Part shown: positions 14,936 to 22,168 of the stretch, piece by piece
Numbering within the stretch: the stretch's first letter is position 1
Layout: every line of letters starts with the position of its first letter
DNA from: an uncultured Clostridia bacterium
GTDB taxonomy: Bacteria; Bacillota; Clostridia; Oscillospirales; CAG-272
DNA length: 24,592 nt
Direction of reading: 5' to 3'
NCBI GenBank assembly: GCA_937884385.1
Contig: CALGCW010000225.1
Coordinates: forward strand, 1-24,592
Position numbers and translations under genes: made by a program
Notes under the pieces: model-generated
Told to the model about the DNA's origin: nothing
Databases searched by the model: none
What the model saw: only the letters and a program-made list of their open reading frames with translations

Positions 14936-14968
14936 AAGCAACGCCCCAACACGGTTGGGGCGTTGCTT
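14936..14968 (-). terminator. Probable terminator of the lysC-type/GNAT transcript
   Basis: A perfect 15-bp GC-rich stem (14936-14950 with 14954-14968), loop of 3 nt, located 14 nt beyond the stop of the acetyltransferase gene. It has no long T run, so efficiency is uncertain. Confidence 0.65.
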
Positions 14969-14982
14969 ATTTTCGTTTGCAT

Positions 14983-15432
14983 CTATAGTTGTTTTCTGTA
15001 AACTCTCGTTTCTTCGCCCTCGACGTCCTTTGCAGTGATGAAAAATTCGTATCCGTATTTTTCGTAAAGACCGACGTGGTTAGTGGAGATGTGCGTGTGG
15101 GTCGCTCCGTCCTGCCTTGCGAGCTCTTCCGCGTGTGCGAGAAGCTTGCCTGCCAAAAGCTTGCCTCGGTACGCGGGGAAGGTATATATCCAACCTATCC
15201 AAGGGGTGAGTTCTGTGGGCTGAACATCGTCCATTTCTGCAAGCGTGCAGAAGGAAATGAGCTCTTCGCCTTCAACGAGCATAAGCACGCGCACCTTCTC
15301 ACCGACTAGGCTTCTGAGCTTATCCTCCTTTAAAAGATAGAAGAGGTAGCTTCCCGCGTCCCAATCGCACTCGGATATCTTGGATAACCAGTACTCTTTG
15401 CTATCTGACGTATAAAAATCAATTACTTTCAT
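14983..15432 (-). CDS. GNAT-family N-acetyltransferase
   Basis: A 149-residue protein of the GNAT fold, which transfers an acetyl group from acetyl-CoA to an amine; substrate unknown. The acetyl-CoA-binding motif A is visible as IYTFPAYRGKLLAGKLLAHA (about residues 82-101). It is followed by the usual motif B region with NHVGLYEKYGYEFF near the C-terminus, where an asparagine and tyrosine occur at expected positions. It starts 5 nt after the aspartate kinase stop and has no clear ribosome site, so translation is probably coupled to that gene. Co-transcription does not by itself show a role in amino acid metabolism. Confidence 0.85.
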   Translation of the reverse strand: MKVIDFYTSDSKEYWLSKISECDWDAGSYLFYLLKEDKLRSLVGEKVRVLMLVEGEELISFCTLAEMDDVQPTELTPWIGWIYTFPAYRGKLLAGKLLAHAEELARQDGATHTHISTNHVGLYEKYGYEFFITAKDVEGEETRVYRKQL

Positions 15433-15437
15433 ATTTT

Positions 15438-16754
15438 CTATTTGACAAATTCGTTATAGATCGCTTCGATCGTTTTTTCATAGTCGCTTTCATATACCGT
15501 TATGACGATATTGAGCTCGCTTGCACCCTGGTCGATCATTCGCACGTTAACACCCGCATTAGAAATTGCGGTGAATATGCGTGACGCAGTACCCTTGGTC
15601 TCTCTCATTCCTCGTCCAACGACGGCAACGAGCGCAAGGCCTGTTTCAACGGTGATATTATCCGCATCGGTCACTCTGTGAAGGTCGGGAATGAACTCGT
15701 CAATCTTGTAATTGAGATCCGCAGTGCTGACGATATGGCTCATTGAGTCGATACCCGAGGCGAGATGCTCGGTGTGTATCTGATATTGATCAAGGCATCG
15801 GAATACTCTTGCGGCAAAGCCGAATTCGCTTCCCATCTGATTCTTTTCAATATTGATTACTGAAAATCCCTTTTTGCCCGCAACACCTGTGATAACGTGC
15901 TTGCTGTTCGTACCCTCTGCCGTGGGAACTATCAATGTCCCATCGTCCTCGGGCTTGTTTGTGTTTCGGATATTTATGGCAATCCCTTCCTTTTGAACGG
16001 GGAAGATGGAGTCCTCGTGAAGCACCGTTGCACCCATATACGAAAGCTCGCGGAGCTCTCTATAGGTGATTATCGATATCGGATGTGCGTTTTTGACAAC
16101 TCTTGGATCAGCCATCAAAAAGCCTGAGACGTCCGTCCAATTTTCGTATAGATCCGCACCTGCAGCGCGAGCAACGATTGAGCCTGTGATATCTGAGCCG
16201 CCGCGTGAGAAGGTCTTTATCGTACCGTTGGGCATCGAGCCGTAAAAGCCGGGAATAACAGCATTTTCGTGCTTTGCAAGCTCTTCTCTCATTGCACGGT
16301 TCGTTTTTTCTTCGTCAAACGTGCTGTTTTCCTTGAAAAAGATGACATTTTCTGCGTCAATGAAATCAAAGCCGAGATATTTTGCCAGAATAAGGCTGTT
16401 GAGATATTCACCGCGGCTTGCCGCATAGTCACGGCCGGAACGGTGTATCATTGCATTCTTTATATATTCAAGCTCGCCCGAAATGTCAAAATCAACACCG
16501 AGCCCCGCTATGATATCCGTATATCTTTCTACTATTTTCTGATAATAATCTGTGATATCCTGATGATTTCTTATCATATTGTAGCAGTTGTAGAGCATAT
16601 CGGTCACTTTTTCGTCGTTGTCAAATCTTTTGCCGGGGGCACTGGCGACAACGTAGCGGCGAGATGGGTCTTCCTTAATAATTCGCGCGACTTGCTTGAA
16701 ATGCTCTGCATCGGAGAGGGAAGAGCCGCCGAATTTTACTACCTTGAGTTGCAT
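15438..16754 (-). CDS. Aspartate kinase
   Basis: Phosphorylates aspartate with ATP, the first step toward lysine, threonine, methionine and diaminopimelate for the cell wall. The 438-residue protein has the N-terminal amino-acid-kinase signature KFGGSS (7-12), the substrate region FSRGGSDITGS and C-terminal tandem ACT domains (about from residue 300: FSVINIEKNQMG and ALVAVVGRGMRETKGTASRI), which usually bind an inhibitory amino acid. No homoserine dehydrogenase domain is present. The chosen start MQLKVVKFGG follows AAGGAA by 8 nt; an upstream in-frame extension lacks family similarity. lysC, thrA-like and dapG paralogs cannot be told apart here, so no symbol is given. Confidence 0.94.
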   Translation of the reverse strand: MQLKVVKFGGSSLSDAEHFKQVARIIKEDPSRRYVVASAPGKRFDNDEKVTDMLYNCYNMIRNHQDITDYYQKIVERYTDIIAGLGVDFDISGELEYIKNAMIHRSGRDYAASRGEYLNSLILAKYLGFDFIDAENVIFFKENSTFDEEKTNRAMREELAKHENAVIPGFYGSMPNGTIKTFSRGGSDITGSIVARAAGADLYENWTDVSGFLMADPRVVKNAHPISIITYRELRELSYMGATVLHEDSIFPVQKEGIAINIRNTNKPEDDGTLIVPTAEGTNSKHVITGVAGKKGFSVINIEKNQMGSEFGFAARVFRCLDQYQIHTEHLASGIDSMSHIVSTADLNYKIDEFIPDLHRVTDADNITVETGLALVAVVGRGMRETKGTASRIFTAISNAGVNVRMIDQGASELNIVITVYESDYEKTIEAIYNEFVK

Positions 16755-16840
16755 TTGAATATTCCTTTCGTTGGGATTCTTTTCATGTCCTTTTCTATCA
16801 ATATATGTCAAAAAAGCACTTTTTGTAAATGATCATACCC

Positions 16841-16869
16841 ATTGTATCACAGTTTTTTCAAGAAGTAAA
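16841..16869 (-). promoter_or_regulatory. Sigma-A promoter of the aspartate kinase gene
   Basis: On the minus strand TTTACT (16869-16864), a 17-bp spacer and TACAAT (16846-16841) with an upstream TGA, an extended -10. The leader is only about 80 nt, too short for a lysine riboswitch, and none is seen. Confidence 0.65.
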
Positions 16870-16895
16870 TACAAAATTAAAAAAATGCACACGCT

Positions 16896-16928
16896 TTGAC
16901 AATATTTGCTTCGCTTTGGTCTTATAAT
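16896..16928 (+). promoter_or_regulatory. spoIIGA promoter with 21-bp spacer, likely Spo0A-dependent
   Basis: Consensus TTGACA (16896-16901) and consensus TATAAT (16923-16928) are separated by 21 bp, too far for ordinary sigma-A activity. The B. subtilis spoIIG promoter is known for a similar abnormal spacing (22 bp) and needs Spo0A~P. TTTGACA at 16895-16901 differs by one base from TTCGACA, the complement of the 0A box TGTCGAA. The parallel is strong, but Spo0A control here is an inference. Confidence 0.65.
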
Positions 16929-16958
16929 AGGAATGAAAGCGCATTTTAGGGGGCATTT

Positions 16959-17813
16959 ATGGTCGTTTACGGAGATCTTTTGTTCTTGATAAATTTCAGT
17001 ATGGATTTTCTTTGCTTTTATCTTTCTTGCTTGCTCCTGCACAGAAAGCTACCGACTGCGCGCGCATTTGCTGCGTCCTGCATTGGAGGTGCATATTCGG
17101 TATTGGCGCTCTTTCTCAAGATAGGAGGTGCGTTTGCCTTTGCCATCGATGCAGCGGTTCTTTTTTTGATGTGTTTGTGCGTCTATTACTCAAGAGGATG
17201 TAAAGCCTTTGGAATAATTAAGGTGGCACTGCTTTATTTTCTCGTTTCAGCCTTGCTTGGTGGGGTGATGACATCGCTGTTTTCGCTTTTCAACGAGCTT
17301 GATATACTTGAAGAAGGATTTGGCACAGATGAGGGAGTAGAGGTATGGGTATTTGCTTTTCTGGCGGTTGTGGGTGCTGCTTTTACTGCAAGGGGAGGTA
17401 GGATATTTCGCTCGTCTGCGAAGCGAGAGGTCGAGCTTGAGTTAGTAGGAGAAGAGGGAATATCACACCTTCGCGCACTCGTTGATAGCGGCAATCTCGC
17501 AACTGAGCCGATAAGCGGAAGGGCAGTGATCTTCGCGAGCGCAGAATCTTGCAGGGAAGCCTTGGGAGAAGAAATGTGCACGAGCCTATCGACCTTTTCG
17601 ACGGATAGCGTCTGCACTTCTGTAATGTCGAAAATAAGGCTCGTTCCAAGCAAAAGTGTTACGGGAGAGGGCCTTTTACCAGCTCTTAGGTTCAAGGATG
17701 TTCGCCTGAAAAAAGGAAGGAAAGTTAAATATCTTGATGTTTATATAGCATTCGTTGGGGCGGGATCATTTGGGGAATATGACGCTATAATATCGGACGA
17801 AGCTATTGTATAA
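16959..17813 (+). CDS. spoIIGA: Sporulation sigma-E processing peptidase SpoIIGA
   Basis: A membrane aspartic protease of the sporulation septum that removes the pro-sequence of sigma-E in the mother cell after a signal from the forespore (SpoIIR). The 284-residue protein has about five transmembrane segments in its first 145 residues and a cytoplasmic C-terminal domain with the aspartic-protease motif VDSGN, catalytic Asp176, followed by the conserved KIRLVPSKS region. The start ATG follows AGGGGG by 6 nt. Its substrate gene sigE begins 88 nt downstream, the standard spoIIG operon. The unusual promoter spacing upstream fits sporulation-specific control. Confidence 0.94.
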   Translation: MVVYGDLLFLINFSMDFLCFYLSCLLLHRKLPTARAFAASCIGGAYSVLALFLKIGGAFAFAIDAAVLFLMCLCVYYSRGCKAFGIIKVALLYFLVSALLGGVMTSLFSLFNELDILEEGFGTDEGVEVWVFAFLAVVGAAFTARGGRIFRSSAKREVELELVGEEGISHLRALVDSGNLATEPISGRAVIFASAESCREALGEEMCTSLSTFSTDSVCTSVMSKIRLVPSKSVTGEGLLPALRFKDVRLKKGRKVKYLDVYIAFVGAGSFGEYDAIISDEAIV

Positions 17814-17901
17814 AATAAGAAATACATAGTAAAATCATAAAAACAGAAGTAAAATGCTAATATTATTTTTATTACTTATATCCGCAGAAACGGGGGATAC
17901 T

Positions 17902-18663
17902 ATGAAGAAAAAGCACATATTGCCAGAGAAGCTTTCAAGCTTTGAGGCGAAGGTAAAAAAGATAATTTTCGACCTCAAGGTTTTGATCGCCCGGATTCGG
18001 TCGAAAAACGCAGAGGGCGGCATCTACTATGTAAACGGGCCCGACGTTCTTCCACCACCGCTTACGAAGGAGGAGGAGGCAAGGTATATTTCAGAGCTGC
18101 AGATCGACCCTGAGGCTCGGGACGTTCTGATAGAGCACAATCTGCGGCTTGTTGTGTACATTGCAAAGAAGTTTGAAAGCACGGGAATTGGGATCGAGGA
18201 CCTTGTGTCGATAGGTACACTCGGTCTTATTAAAGCTATAAACACGTTTTGCTCGGACAAAAACATTAAGCTCGCAACTTACGCATCAAGGTGCATTGAA
18301 AACGAGATACTTATGTATATTAGGAAGAATTCGCCCTCGCGCGGAGATATTTCCATCGACGAGCCGCTTAATGTGGATTGGGATGGGAACGAGCTCCTCC
18401 TTTCCGACGTGCTTGGCAGCGAGGAGGACACGGTTTCCTATGAGCTTGAGCAGCAGGAGGAGAGAAGGATCATTCGCGAGGCGGTGGAGCATCTCGGTGA
18501 GCGCGAGAGAATGATAATAGAAATGCGCTACGGACTTTTCGGCAGAAAGGAAATGACTCAAAAGGATGTCGCAGACCACCTTGGAATATCGCAATCATAC
18601 ATATCAAGACTCGAAAAAAAGATCATTTTACAGCTTCGCGCAGAAATTGAAAATAAAATTTAA
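17902..18663 (+). CDS. sigE: RNA polymerase sporulation sigma factor sigma-E (pro-form)
   Basis: The first mother-cell-specific sigma factor of sporulation. The 253-residue product has an N-terminal pro-region of about 40 residues, basic and hydrophobic, expected to hold it at the membrane. It leads into GGIYYVNGPDVLPPPL, aligned with the B. subtilis region cleaved near YYIGG. Region 2 (HNLRLVVYIAKKFE, ATYASRCIENEILMY), the WDGNELLLSDVLG segment and region 4 with the helix-turn-helix VADHLGISQSYISRLEK are strongly conserved. The ATG at 17902 follows GGGGG by 5 nt; an earlier in-frame start would add a hydrophobic stretch absent from the family. sigG, which usually follows sigE, is not here: the next gene is rpmE. 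Confidence 0.96.
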   Translation: MKKKHILPEKLSSFEAKVKKIIFDLKVLIARIRSKNAEGGIYYVNGPDVLPPPLTKEEEARYISELQIDPEARDVLIEHNLRLVVYIAKKFESTGIGIEDLVSIGTLGLIKAINTFCSDKNIKLATYASRCIENEILMYIRKNSPSRGDISIDEPLNVDWDGNELLLSDVLGSEEDTVSYELEQQEERRIIREAVEHLGERERMIIEMRYGLFGRKEMTQKDVADHLGISQSYISRLEKKIILQLRAEIENKI

Positions 18664-18681
18664 AAAAATTCAAAAAAACTA

Positions 18682-18710
18682 TTGCAAAATCTGTTTTATT
18701 GTGTTATAAT
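18682..18710 (+). promoter_or_regulatory. Sigma-A promoter of rpmE
   Basis: TTGCAA (18682-18687), a 17-bp spacer and consensus TATAAT (18705-18710). The predicted start is near 18717, about 40 nt before the rpmE ATG. It separates rpmE expression from the sporulation operon. Confidence 0.82.
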
Positions 18711-18756
18711 CAAATGCAATGTGAATAATTTTGCTAAAAAGTGAGGTGTAAATAAA

Positions 18757-18966
18757 ATGAAGACAGGTATCCATCCTAAGTATGAAGAAGTAACAATTAA
18801 GTGTGCTTGTGGTGAGACAGTTACAACAAAGTCCACAAAGGGCGGAGAAGTAAGAGTTGAAATTTGCTCTAAATGTCATCCTTTCTTTACCGGTAAGCAG
18901 AAATTCGTTGATGCGGGCGGTAGAGTTGATAAGTTTAAGAAGAGATTGCAGGCAAGCGGAAGATAA
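18757..18966 (+). CDS. rpmE: 50S ribosomal protein L31, zinc-binding type
   Basis: A 69-residue protein of the large ribosomal subunit, located near the bridge to the small subunit. It starts MKTGIHPKYEEV and has the four zinc-ligand cysteines of the C+ form, in CAC (16, 18) and CSKC (37, 40). The zinc-free paralog induced under zinc starvation would lack them. GAGGTG precedes the ATG by about 9 nt. It has its own promoter and is followed by a hairpin at 19015-19047, so it is probably monocistronic. prmC and prfA, frequent neighbours in other Firmicutes, are absent here. Confidence 0.97.
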   Translation: MKTGIHPKYEEVTIKCACGETVTTKSTKGGEVRVEICSKCHPFFTGKQKFVDAGGRVDKFKKRLQASGR

Positions 18967-19014
18967 TTTTCGCATTTTGCAATATAATTCAAAATCAGTA
19001 CATTTCGCAACTAC

Positions 19015-19050
19015 GGGCAAGCTGTGTGCATATGCACATACTTGCCCTTA
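19015..19050 (+). terminator. Hairpin after rpmE, probable terminator
   Basis: GGGCAAG (19015-19021) pairs with CTTGCCC (19041-19047), enclosing the palindrome TGTGCATATGCACA. The downstream tract is T-rich but interrupted, so termination may be partial. Confidence 0.7.
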
Positions 19051-19117
19051 TTGTGTTTATTCGGTGATGTTTTGACAAATTAGTACGGCAAGTATTGCTT
19101 TGATTTTAGAGGTCGGT

Positions 19118-19912
19118 ATGGAAATCAGAAAGTTGCCCATCGCGGTCTTCGACTCGGGGCTTGGGGGAATAAGCGTTTTGCGCGAGCTTTGTGCGCTTCT
19201 TCCAAATGAAAATTTCATATATTACGGTGACTGTGCAAACGCACCTTACGGTGTAAAGAGTGCGAATGAGGTTCGTTTGCTTACGTTTGAAGCGTATAAG
19301 AAGCTCAAGCGTGAGGGGATAAAGGCATTCGTCATTGCTTGCAATACGGCTACGAGCGTTGCGGTGGCAAAGCTGAGGGAAAGGTATCCGGAGGATATCA
19401 TAGTAGGCGTTGAGCCTGCTCTCAAGCCTGCCGTGCTTTCTGCGGAAAACCCCACCGTTGCGGTGCTTGCCACCCCACTTACTCTGAAGGAAGAGAAGTT
19501 TGCGGCTCTTCTCGGCAGATTTTCGGACAGGGCGAGAGTTATCCCGTTTGCGTGTCCCGGGCTTGTCGAATTCGTTGAGCGAGGAGAGACAGACGGTGCG
19601 AAGCTTGATGCGTTTTTGAGTGAGCTTCTTGCCCCACTCAGAGCAGAGAGACTCGACGCGGTAGTGCTTGGATGTACTCACTATCCTCTTGTTAAGGATG
19701 CGATAGTGAAGGCTCTTGGCACGTCGGTAAGAGTTTTTGACGGTGGAGAGGGAACTGCAAGGGAGACTGCGCGCAGACTTGATGCCGCAGGGCTTCTGCT
19801 GAACTGTGAAAGAGAGGGATGCGTGACCTTTTTGGACTCTCTGTATCCCGATATACGAGACCCCGAAGGATCAAGGCTTAAGAGATTCGGAGGTGAATAT
19901 TTATGCAGGTAA
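19118..19912 (+). CDS. murI: Glutamate racemase
   Basis: Converts L-glutamate to D-glutamate for peptidoglycan stem peptides in the cytoplasm. The 264-residue protein contains FDSGLGG (11-17) and both catalytic cysteines in their motifs: ACNTAT (Cys75) and GCTHYP (Cys186). YGD and NAPYG near residues 36-45 are also conserved. The ATG at 19118 follows AGAGG by 5 nt; a TTG at 19100 is in frame but lies upstream of that site. The gene overlaps hflX by 10 nt, so the two are translationally linked. No convincing complete promoter was found: a TTGACA at 19073-19078 lacks a good -10. Confidence 0.96.
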   Translation: MEIRKLPIAVFDSGLGGISVLRELCALLPNENFIYYGDCANAPYGVKSANEVRLLTFEAYKKLKREGIKAFVIACNTATSVAVAKLRERYPEDIIVGVEPALKPAVLSAENPTVAVLATPLTLKEEKFAALLGRFSDRARVIPFACPGLVEFVERGETDGAKLDAFLSELLAPLRAERLDAVVLGCTHYPLVKDAIVKALGTSVRVFDGGEGTARETARRLDAAGLLLNCEREGCVTFLDSLYPDIRDPEGSRLKRFGGEYLCR

Positions 19913-21219
19913 ATTTGAATGAAGCAAGAGAACATATCTCACGTGCTGTTCTCGTTGGAATAGTGACAAGAGAGACCTCAGCAGAAGAGGTCGAAAAGGA
20001 GCTTGACGAGCTCGCACGCCTTCTTGATACGGCAGGGGGGGAGGAGTTTGCAAGGCTCGTGCAGAACAAGGATACGCCCGATCCGAGAACGCTGATAGGC
20101 AGCGGTAAGATCGCTGAGCTTTCCGAGCTTTGCAAAAATAACGGAGTGAAGCTCGTTGTGTTTGATGCGGAGCTTTCACCCTCGCAGATCAGAAATATTG
20201 AAGATGATATTGGTGACGGTGTGAGATGTATTGACCGTTCAATGCTCATCCTTGACATTTTTGCCCTCCACGCAACAACGGGTGAGGGAAAGCTTCAGGT
20301 AGAGCTCGCACAGCTCAAATACACCGCGCCCAGACTTATAGGCAAGGGCACGGAGCTCTCACGTCTTGGCGGCGGTATCGGTACGCGAGGACCCGGTGAA
20401 AGTAAGCTCGAGAGTGACCGCCGTCATATGAAGCGCCGTATAGTTGCGCTTGAGGAGGAGCTACGCGAGCTTGAAAAGACAAGAATGACGATGCGCGCGA
20501 GCCGTGACAGAAGTCAGATACCGCAAATAGCTATCGTAGGCTATACAAACGCAGGTAAATCCACGCTTTTGAATACGCTTACGGATGCGGGTATTCTTGC
20601 GGAGAACAAGCTTTTTGCAACGCTTGACCCGACCACGAGAAAGCTCAAACTCCCCTGCGGTGAAACGGTGCTTCTCACCGACACGGTCGGTTTTATAAGA
20701 AAACTGCCCCATCATCTTGTTAAGGCGTTCAAATCAACGCTTGACGAGGTGGTATATGCAGATATTTTGATGATAGTAATAGACGCGCACGACGATGAGG
20801 CAGGCGCACAGCTTGACGTGACCGAGACCCTACTTGCAGAGCTTGGCGCGGCGGGCAAGCCCACAATATACGTTTATAACAAATGCGATCTCGGCGTTTC
20901 CGCGTCGCTTCCGTCGTATATTTCGGACGGCAAGGATCCAAATCGCGTCGTTTGCGCTATTTCCGCGAAAAGCGGAGAGGGAATTGGTACTCTGCTCGAC
21001 AAGATCGAGGAGATAATCCACGCGGGAAAAAGCCGTGTCACCTTTGTGATTCCCAATTCCGAGCAGGGCGCGCTCAACGTTCTTTATAAAAACGCAACGG
21101 TTGAGAGTGTTGAATACGGCTACGACGGTGTGACCGTTGTTGCGACCGTTGACGGGAAGGTGCGCGGAATGCTCAAAAAATATGACGTAAACAGACCGAA
21201 GGACGTTGAGGAGTTTTAA
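19903..21219 (+). CDS. hflX: Ribosome-associated GTPase HflX
   Basis: A GTPase that binds the large subunit, splits stalled or stressed ribosomes and has been linked to heat and antibiotic tolerance in other bacteria. The 438-residue protein has the HflX-specific N-terminal domain (DTPDPRTLIGSGKIAEL, about 57-73), the glycine-rich linker GGGIGTRGPGESKLESDRR (156-174) with a following coiled coil, and the G domain: G1 GYTNAGKST (213-221), G3 DTVGF (260-264) and G4 NKCD (326-329). The start ATG follows GGAGGTG by 7 nt inside the end of murI. Confidence 0.96.
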   Translation: MQVNLNEAREHISRAVLVGIVTRETSAEEVEKELDELARLLDTAGGEEFARLVQNKDTPDPRTLIGSGKIAELSELCKNNGVKLVVFDAELSPSQIRNIEDDIGDGVRCIDRSMLILDIFALHATTGEGKLQVELAQLKYTAPRLIGKGTELSRLGGGIGTRGPGESKLESDRRHMKRRIVALEEELRELEKTRMTMRASRDRSQIPQIAIVGYTNAGKSTLLNTLTDAGILAENKLFATLDPTTRKLKLPCGETVLLTDTVGFIRKLPHHLVKAFKSTLDEVVYADILMIVIDAHDDEAGAQLDVTETLLAELGAAGKPTIYVYNKCDLGVSASLPSYISDGKDPNRVVCAISAKSGEGIGTLLDKIEEIIHAGKSRVTFVIPNSEQGALNVLYKNATVESVEYGYDGVTVVATVDGKVRGMLKKYDVNRPKDVEEF

Positions 21220-21268
21220 AAATGTCTTTCCCTCAATGGTAAGGCTGTTTTGAAAGGAGCTGAAGCCT

Positions 21269-21901
21269 ATGGCAGAGAATGAAAAATTATATATAACCGT
21301 TCGCGGCTACGGTGAGGCTCGCTTTGAGGAGAAAAAGTCCGTGTTCATTGGCTACTGCGAGCACGTGACGAGCGAGGAAGAGGCGCTTGCATTTATCAAA
21401 GGGATTAAGGAAAAGCACCGCGATGCGACTCACAACTGCTACGGCTACGTTATGAAGGGCGGAATTTTGTGCCGCTACAGTGATGACGGTGAGCCACAGG
21501 GAACTGCGGGCAAGCCAATCCTTGATATGCTTGTAAAGAGTGGCGTTGATGACGTTTGCGTAGTAGTCACGCGTTATTTCGGCGGTACGCTGCTTGGTAC
21601 TGGTGGACTTGTCCACGCATATTCGCTTGGTGCGAAGATGGCTATAGAAGCGGCAGGCGTTGCACAATTTGAGGAATATACAGTCCTTGAGGTGACTGCA
21701 ACGTATTCCGATTATCAGCGCATTGCCTTTGAGCTTGAGAAGGCGGATGCAATAATCGACGGCACGGAATATGCCGATAGCGTCAAGGTGACTTTTGCCG
21801 TCAAAAAGGCAAATGTCGACGATATTTCACGCAGAATTACCGAGATATCTGCGGGTAAGAGCGAGGCAAAACGAATTTGCGAGCGCTTTGATGCGAAATA
21901 A
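21269..21901 (+). CDS. YigZ/IMPACT (UPF0029) family protein
   Basis: A 210-residue protein of the conserved YigZ/YvyE/IMPACT family. The eukaryotic relative IMPACT regulates the GCN2 kinase; the bacterial role is unsettled, with nucleic-acid or ribosome-related functions proposed. Signature segments are RYSDDGEPQGTAGKP (about 69-83) and VVVTRYFGGTLLGTGGLV (about 98-115), followed by the C-terminal ferredoxin-like domain. AAAGGAG precedes the ATG by about 9 nt. It starts 49 nt after hflX and may be co-transcribed with it; a terminator follows. Confidence 0.92.
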   Translation: MAENEKLYITVRGYGEARFEEKKSVFIGYCEHVTSEEEALAFIKGIKEKHRDATHNCYGYVMKGGILCRYSDDGEPQGTAGKPILDMLVKSGVDDVCVVVTRYFGGTLLGTGGLVHAYSLGAKMAIEAAGVAQFEEYTVLEVTATYSDYQRIAFELEKADAIIDGTEYADSVKVTFAVKKANVDDISRRITEISAGKSEAKRICERFDAK

Positions 21902-21905
21902 ATAT

Positions 21906-21935
21906 AAGGGTACGGCTACGTACCCTTGTTTGTTT
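21906..21935 (+). terminator. Intrinsic terminator after the YigZ-family gene
   Basis: A perfect 9-bp stem (21906-21914 with 21919-21927), loop GCTA, followed by GTTTGTTT. It closes the murI-hflX-YigZ cluster. Confidence 0.85.
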
Positions 21936-21967
21936 CAAATATAAGATACTTTAATTAAGAATTGTTA

Positions 21968-22026
21968 CTTTTTTTAAAAAGAACATTTTTTTCTTTGTAA
22001 CTTCTCTCCTATAAATCCCAATTTAT
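21968..22026 (+). repeat. Dispersed intergenic repeat, copy 2
   Basis: Matches 14869-14930 by eye at roughly 80% with small gaps: AAAAAGAACAT, CTTTGTAACTTCTC and ATAAATCC are shared. GTTAC (21964-21968) and GTAAC (21997-22001) form an outer inverted repeat here. It lies in the 267-nt gap before dnaG. The rest of that gap (22027-22150) is A-rich, and I could not assign a dnaG promoter with confidence. Confidence 0.7.
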
Positions 22027-22168
22027 ACATATGTAGCGTGAAAAATACATAAAAAGTTAAAAAATGAATAAAAAAGAGAAAAAATTTAAAAATAAAAGAG
22101 TGTTTTTGGATTTTTCTTCGTATATTATAGATGAAAACGAAAAAAGAGAAAGAGAGGTGGCGTAAAGA

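Larger units (their letters stand above)
14461..14968. other. Hairpin-dense non-coding block
   Basis: No convincing gene lies between 14346 and 14982; 14346-14460 is AT-rich without clear structure. From 14461 there are at least ten perfect inverted repeats: 14461-14471/14474-14484 (11 bp), 14530-14536/14569-14575, 14581-14587/14645-14651 enclosing 14590-14596/14602-14608 and 14609-14614/14617-14622, 14666-14678/14681-14693 (13 bp), 14706-14710/14751-14755 enclosing 14717-14721/14737-14741, 14765-14771/14792-14798, 14804-14810/14813-14819, 14865-14874/14877-14886 (10 bp) and 14936-14950/14954-14968 (15 bp). Many have loops of only 2 nt (AA, TT or GG), which looks more like a cluster of palindromic repeat elements than a typical RNA, but a large structured RNA is possible. 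The last hairpin probably also terminates the minus-strand acetyltransferase transcript. Confidence 0.7.

Noticed and set aside
14713..14982. Small frames on both strands (63 and 80 codons) in the hairpin-dense block
   Set aside because: They run through inverted repeats, lack ribosome sites and have low-complexity Lys/Phe-rich translations, as expected from palindromic non-coding repeats.
16755..16840. Lysine riboswitch before the aspartate kinase gene
   Set aside because: The predicted leader is about 80 nt, much shorter than a lysine riboswitch, and shows no terminator hairpin.
19073..19099. TTGACA as the murI promoter
   Set aside because: No acceptable -10 occurs 16-19 bp downstream, so it was not listed as a feature.
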